Shown here: piece after piece, positions 6,919 to 14,324 of the stretch
Layout: each line of letters opens with the position of its first letter
How positions within the stretch are numbered: the first letter of the stretch is position 1
DNA from: an uncultured Leucobacter sp.
Lineage (GTDB): Bacteria; Actinomycetota; Actinomycetes; Actinomycetales; Microbacteriaceae
Assembly (NCBI GenBank): GCA_937872275.1
Contig: CALMSE010000147.1
Location: 1 to 14,324 of the forward strand
Reading direction: 5' to 3'
Length of the DNA stretch: 14,324 nucleotides
The notes under the pieces: model-generated
Database searches by the model: none
Told to the model about the DNA's origin: nothing
Seen by the model: only the letters and a program-made list of their open reading frames with translations
Program-made: the position numbers and the translations under genes

Positions 6919-6948
6919 GAGCGAAATCGTGAATATCGGCTGACACGT

Positions 6949-7143
6949 CGCAGCGGGAGAGTCCGGCCCGAGCCGGCGCCGTAGGAGCAATCCCTCCCCG
7001 GGAATCTCTCAGGCACCCGTACCGCTGCGATCGGTTCCTCGGAACCACGGCAACTCTGGAAAGCTGCGGGCCCGCCCGCACACCGACGGTGCAAGGCGCC
7101 CTCCGCCGCGAGGCGCGCCGAATCTCTCAGGTCACGTACAGAG
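6949..7143 (+). ncRNA. Tandem glycine riboswitch (two aptamers)
   Basis: Two glycine-type aptamers lie in series. In aptamer I, an 8-bp P1 (CGCAGCGG 6949-6956 with CCGCTGCG 7022-7029) encloses the GGGAGAGT start, GTAGGAGCAA (6981-6990) and GGAATCTCTCAGGC (7001-7014). In aptamer II, CTCTG (7054-7058) pairs with CAGAG (7139-7143) and encloses CCGACGGTGCAAGG and AATCTCTCAGGT. The 11-nt AATCTCTCAGG core occurs in both (7003-7013, 7121-7131). Glycine binding normally switches on glycine cleavage genes, and gcvP follows directly. The linker holds an extra perfect hairpin (GGTTCC 7033-7038 with GGAACC 7041-7046). Confidence 0.93.
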
Positions 7144-7196
7144 CGGGGAGGATCCCTCGCCCGGTCGCGCATGCGACCACGACCTCGGAGATCCCC
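7144..7196 (+). promoter_or_regulatory. Riboswitch expression platform and gcvP ribosome binding site
   Basis: Between aptamer II and the gcvP start lies a perfect hairpin, GGTCGC-GCAT-GCGACC (7163-7178). It is followed by CGGAGA (7186-7191), the Shine-Dalgarno sequence for the TTG start at 7197. GGGGA (7145-7149), just after the aptamer, can pair with TCCCC (7192-7196), just before the start codon. Absence of a U-run after the hairpin favours control at translation initiation over transcription termination; this is inference. Confidence 0.5.
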
Positions 7197-10055
<2,859 letters not shown>

Positions 10056-10081
10056 ACCGCCGAGCATCGAGAGGATCGACC

Positions 10082-11188
<1,107 letters not shown>

Positions 11189-11297
11189 ATCGGCCGAATC
11201 GTCGCACAATCGGCAACACCCCGAGCCCTACGGCCCGACACCCACCAGTATGGATCCTGCGCCCGGCCGGATCCGAGCGAACACGAAGGAAGCAATC
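11189..11297 (+). other. gcvT-gcvH intergenic spacer with hairpin
   Basis: This 109-nt spacer contains GGATCC (11252-11257) and GGATCC (11269-11274), which can pair around an 11-nt loop, and a weaker GCCGA/TCGGC pairing near its start. A TATGGA sequence (11249-11254) resembles a -10 box but lacks a clear -35. AAGGAAG just before 11298 is the gcvH ribosome binding site. An internal promoter or an mRNA processing site would both fit. Confidence 0.3.
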
Positions 11298-11675
11298 ATG
11301 AGCAAGATCAACGCCAGCCTGCGCTATTCGGCCGAGCACGAGTGGATCGACGACCGGACCCCCGCGACCGTGGGCGTGAGCCAGGTGGCGGCCGACGCGC
11401 TGGGCGACGTGGTCTACGTGGAGCTGCCCGCCGTGGGCGCGAGCCTCACCGCGGGCGAGGTCTGCGGCGAGATCGAGTCGACGAAGTCGGTCTCGGAGCT
11501 CTTCACGCCCGTGAGCGGCACGGTCGTCGAGGTCAACGAGGCCGTCGTGGCCGACCCGGCGCTCGTCAACGCCGACCCCTACGGCGAGGCGTGGCTCTTC
11601 CGGGTCGAGGTCACCGCCGAGGGCCCCCTGCTCTCGGCCGAGGAGTACGCGGCGCAGAACGGGGAATCGGTGTGA
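11298..11675 (+). CDS. gcvH: Glycine cleavage system H-protein, lipoyl carrier
   Basis: This 125-residue carrier shuttles the aminomethyl group from GcvP to GcvT and its reduced lipoyl arm to the L-protein. RYSAEHEWI at 9-17 is the family's N-terminal hallmark, [20 protein letters not shown] at 25-44 is the core, and the lipoylated lysine is Lys63 in the IESTKSVSE motif. Length is typical (about 125-130). ATG 11298 is preceded by AAGGAAG at good spacing. The stop overlaps the glyA GTG start by 4 nt (GTGA). Lipoylation enzymes and the L-protein are not in the window. Confidence 0.97.
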   Translation: MSKINASLRYSAEHEWIDDRTPATVGVSQVAADALGDVVYVELPAVGASLTAGEVCGEIESTKSVSELFTPVSGTVVEVNEAVVADPALVNADPYGEAWLFRVEVTAEGPLLSAEEYAAQNGESV

Positions 11676-12994
11676 GCGCCTCCGCTCAGCTCGTCTCGCC
11701 CTCGCTGACGCAGCCGATCGGGGAGCTGGACCCCGAGGTCGCCCGGCGCATCGATGCAGAGCTGGCCCGGCAGCGCCGCGGCCTCGAGATGATCGCGTCG
11801 GAGAACCACACCGCCGAGGCCGTCATGCAGGCGCAGGGCTCCGTGCTGACCAACAAGTACGCCGAGGGCTACCCCGGTCGCCGCTACTACGGCGGCTGCG
11901 AAGAGGTCGACGTCATCGAGACCCTCGCGATCGAACGGGTGAAGACGCTCTTCGGAGCCGCATTCGCGAACGTGCAGCCCCACTCGGGCGCGCAGGCGAA
12001 CGCGGCCGTGATGCACGCCCTGATCCGCCCCGGCGACACGATCCTGGGCCTCGATCTCGCGCACGGCGGGCACCTGACGCACGGCATGCGGCTCAACTTC
12101 TCGGGCCGCCTCTACGAGGTGGTCGCCTACGGCGTCGACGAGTCGACGTACCGGGTCGACATGGACGAGGTCGAACGGCTCGCGCTCGAGCATCGCCCGA
12201 AGCTCATCATCGCCGGGTGGTCCGCCTACCCGCGCGTGCTCGACTTCGAGCGCTTCCGGGCGATCGCCGACTCGGTCGGGGCCTACCTGATGGTCGACAT
12301 GGCCCATTTCGCGGGTCTGGTCGCGACGGGCCTGCACCCGAGCCCCGTGCCGCACGCCCACGTCACCACCTCGACCACGCACAAGACGCTCGCGGGCCCC
12401 CGCGGCGGCCTCATCCTCACGAACGACGCCGAGATCGCGAAGAAGGTGAACTCCGCGGTGTTCCCCGGCCAGCAGGGCGGACCCCTGGAGCACGTGATCG
12501 CAGGCAAGGCGGTGGCGTTCAAGATCGCCGCGAGCGAGGAGTTCGCCGATCGTCAGCGGCGCACGGTCATCGGCGCCCGCATCCTCGCCGAGCGGCTCAC
12601 CCGCTCCGACGTCGCCGAGCGCGGCATCAGCGTGCTCACCGGGGGCACCGACGTGCACCTCGTGCTGGTGGACCTGCGGCACTCGGCGCTCGACGGGCAG
12701 GCCGCCGAGGATCTCCTCGCCAGGGTCGAGATCACGGTGAACCGCAACGCGGTGCCCTTCGATCCGCGCCCGCCGATGGTGACGAGCGGGTTGCGGATCG
12801 GCACGCCGGCCCTCGCGACGCGCGGTTTCGGCGACGCCGCCTTCGCAGAGGTCGCCGACATCATCGCCGAGGCGCTCATCGCCGGCACGCAGGACGGGGG
12901 CCCGGATCCCGCGCTCCTCGGCGCGCTGGGGAACCGGGTGCGCTCGCTCGCCGAGGCCCATCCGCTCTATCCGGAGCTGGCCCCGCTCGCGTAG
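11672..12994 (+). CDS. glyA: Serine hydroxymethyltransferase
   Basis: This 440-residue PLP enzyme interconverts serine plus THF with glycine plus methylene-THF. Recognised features are [35 protein letters not shown], the [12 protein letters not shown] segment, and the PLP lysine Lys238 in [15 protein letters not shown]. Family length is about 420-440. The GTG at 11672 overlaps the gcvH stop as GTGA, so translation is probably coupled; GGGGAA lies just upstream. In this operon the enzyme most likely runs in the glycine-to-serine direction, using the methylene-THF made by GcvPTH. It may still supply general one-carbon metabolism if it is the only copy, which the window cannot show. Confidence 0.96.
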   Translation: MSASAQLVSPSLTQPIGELDPEVARRIDAELARQRRGLEMIASENHTAEAVMQAQGSVLTNKYAEGYPGRRYYGGCEEVDVIETLAIERVKTLFGAAFANVQPHSGAQANAAVMHALIRPGDTILGLDLAHGGHLTHGMRLNFSGRLYEVVAYGVDESTYRVDMDEVERLALEHRPKLIIAGWSAYPRVLDFERFRAIADSVGAYLMVDMAHFAGLVATGLHPSPVPHAHVTTSTTHKTLAGPRGGLILTNDAEIAKKVNSAVFPGQQGGPLEHVIAGKAVAFKIAASEEFADRQRRTVIGARILAERLTRSDVAERGISVLTGGTDVHLVLVDLRHSALDGQAAEDLLARVEITVNRNAVPFDPRPPMVTSGLRIGTPALATRGFGDAAFAEVADIIAEALIAGTQDGGPDPALLGALGNRVRSLAEAHPLYPELAPLA

Positions 12995-13003
12995 GGCCCC
13001 GCC

Positions 13004-14324
13004 ATGGCCATCAGCGTCTTCGACCTCTTCTCGGTCGGCATCGGGCCCTCGAGCTCGCACACCGTGGGCCCGATGCGCGCCGCCCGGGCCTTCGCATCGG
13101 CCCTCAGCCGGGGCGGGCTCGCGGGCGCGGTCGCCGGTCTCCGGGTCGACCTCTACGGCTCGCTCGCCGCGACCGGCAGCGGCCACGGCACCTTCTCGGC
13201 CGTGCTGCTCGGCCTCGAGGGCTGCGACCCCGGGGAGCTGCTGCCCGAAGAGGCGGACCGTGCGCTCGCGCGCATCGAGCGCACGGGCGAGCTCCGCTTC
13301 GCCCGTCTGCTGGACGAGGAGGCGCGGGCGATCCGCTTCGGCGCCTCCGACATCGTGCTGCATCCGCTCACGGTGCTGCCCCGGCACAGCAACGGCATGC
13401 GCTTCGCGGCGTTCGACGCCGACGGGGGCGCGATCGAGGAGCAGACGTACTTCTCGGTCGGCGGGGGGTTCATCGTGCGCGAGGGCGCCGAGGGAGAGGT
13501 GCTGGAGCGGCTGGAGCAGACGCTCGCCGAGCAGCCCTACCCCTTCACGACGGCCGCGGAACTGCTCGCCCACTGCGAACGCAGCGGGCGGGGAATCGCC
13601 GGGGTCATGCTGGCGAACGAGTGCGCCGTGCGCGACGAGGGCGAGATCCGCGCGGGCCTCCGCCGCATCTGGGAGGTGATGGAGGCCTGCAAGGACTCGG
13701 CGCTCGCCCGCACGGGGGTGCTGCCGGGAGGCCTGAACGTGCGCCGCCGCGCGCCGGAGTGGCACCGGCGCCTGAGCGAGCGCGATCCGCACCGCGAGGC
13801 GGCCCACTGGCAGGAATGGGTGAACCTCGTGGCCCTGGCGGTGAACGAGGAGAACGCCTCGGGCGGGCGAGTGGTCACGGCTCCCACCAACGGCGCCGCG
13901 GGCATCATCCCCGCCGTGCTCTTCTACGCGACGCACTATCTCCCGGGCGCGGGCATGTGGAGCGAGGACGAGCGGGACGGAGTGGTCGCCGACTTCCTGC
14001 TCGCCGCCGCGGCCGTCGGCGTGCTCTACAAGGAGCAGGCCTCCATCTCGGGGGCCGAGGTCGGGTGCCAGGGCGAGGTCGGGTCGGCGTCGTCGATGGC
14101 GGCGGCGGGGCTCGCGCAGGTGCTCGGCGGCACCCCCGCGCAGGTCGAGAACGCGGCCGAGATCGCGATGGAGCACAACCTCGGACTCACCTGCGATCCG
14201 ATCGGCGGGCTCGTGCAGATCCCGTGCATCGAGCGCAACGCCATCGCCGCGGCGAAGGCCATCAACGCGGCGAAGATGGCGCTGATGGGCGACGGCTCGC
14301 ACCACGTCACCCTCGACGAGGTGA
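13004..14324 (+). CDS. sdaA: L-serine dehydratase, iron-sulfur-dependent, single chain (3' end cut)
   Basis: The frame is open from ATG 13004 to the right edge (440 codons). The enzyme converts L-serine to pyruvate and ammonia with a [4Fe-4S] cluster. [20 protein letters not shown] at 1-20 and SGHGTF around 61-66 belong to the beta-type domain. The alpha-type domain follows with [20 protein letters not shown], Cys355 in GCQGEVGS, Cys397 in CDPIGG and Cys408 in PCIERN. The 42- and 11-residue Cys spacings equal those of the cluster ligands Cys343/385/396 that I recall for the Legionella enzyme. The family is about 455-470 residues, so probably only the last 15-30, including the C-terminal Cys tail, are missing. 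It starts 9 nt after glyA with a poor Shine-Dalgarno sequence. Confidence 0.95.
   Translation, partial: MAISVFDLFSVGIGPSSSHTVGPMRAARAFASALSRGGLAGAVAGLRVDLYGSLAATGSGHGTFSAVLLGLEGCDPGELLPEEADRALARIERTGELRFARLLDEEARAIRFGASDIVLHPLTVLPRHSNGMRFAAFDADGGAIEEQTYFSVGGGFIVREGAEGEVLERLEQTLAEQPYPFTTAAELLAHCERSGRGIAGVMLANECAVRDEGEIRAGLRRIWEVMEACKDSALARTGVLPGGLNVRRRAPEWHRRLSERDPHREAAHWQEWVNLVALAVNEENASGGRVVTAPTNGAAGIIPAVLFYATHYLPGAGMWSEDERDGVVADFLLAAAAVGVLYKEQASISGAEVGCQGEVGSASSMAAAGLAQVLGGTPAQVENAAEIAMEHNLGLTCDPIGGLVQIPCIERNAIAAAKAINAAKMALMGDGSHHVTLDEV

Noticed and set aside
7003..7131. Repeated AATCTCTCAGG as a mobile or CRISPR-like repeat
   Set aside because: The two copies are the conserved cores of the two glycine aptamers.
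7089..7196. N-terminal extension of GcvP from GTG 7089
   Set aside because: It would translate aptamer II of the riboswitch, and the extension lacks family similarity; TTG 7197 has a Shine-Dalgarno sequence and gives the usual length.
11579..14305. 908-codon open frame on the minus strand opposite glyA and sdaA
   Set aside because: It spans two well-identified plus-strand genes and has the low-complexity composition expected of an antisense shadow in high-GC DNA.

Overview
The window reads as chromosomal DNA from a high-GC Gram-positive bacterium, most likely an actinobacterium of the Microbacteriaceae type (Leucobacter-like; this is a guess from overall similarity). The signs are very high GC with strong G/C bias at third codon positions, GTG and TTG starts, a probable leaderless regulator gene, and a lipoprotein-type solute-binding protein. 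I see no insertion sequence, tRNA, rRNA, CRISPR array or sign of recent transfer.

Left half (1-6140, minus strand): a tightly packed catabolic operon, read from right to left. It encodes a lipoprotein solute-binding protein, a double-domain sugar-type ABC ATPase, an RbsC-type permease, an SsuD-like (LLM-class) flavin monooxygenase, a short-chain dehydrogenase (SDR), and the first 37 codons of a probable polysaccharide-deacetylase/PuuE-type hydrolase that runs off the left edge. Junctions are a 6-nt gap, a 17-nt overlap and two ATGA overlaps; only the last gene is set apart, by 78 nt containing two competing hairpins. A divergent TetR-family regulator (6141-6869) faces the operon across a 278-bp region holding a near-perfect palindrome just downstream of a TATAAA box. 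The simplest reading is a TetR-controlled system for importing a small organic compound and oxidising it. The monooxygenase has lost most recognised SsuD catalytic residues, and the SDR has His where the catalytic Tyr should be. The substrate is therefore unknown, and this is the best candidate for something undescribed.

Right half (6870-14324, plus strand): a glycine-utilisation operon. A tandem two-aptamer glycine riboswitch (about 6949-7143) precedes gcvP (TTG start), gcvT, gcvH, glyA (overlapping gcvH by 4 nt) and sdaA (cut by the right edge). The glycine cleavage P, T and H proteins convert glycine to CO2, NH3 and methylene-THF. GlyA uses methylene-THF and a second glycine to make serine, and SdaA deaminates serine to pyruvate. 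The layout is a complete glycine-to-pyruvate route under a glycine sensor; the L-protein (dihydrolipoamide dehydrogenase) must be encoded elsewhere.

The two halves have no obvious functional link beyond being neighbours.
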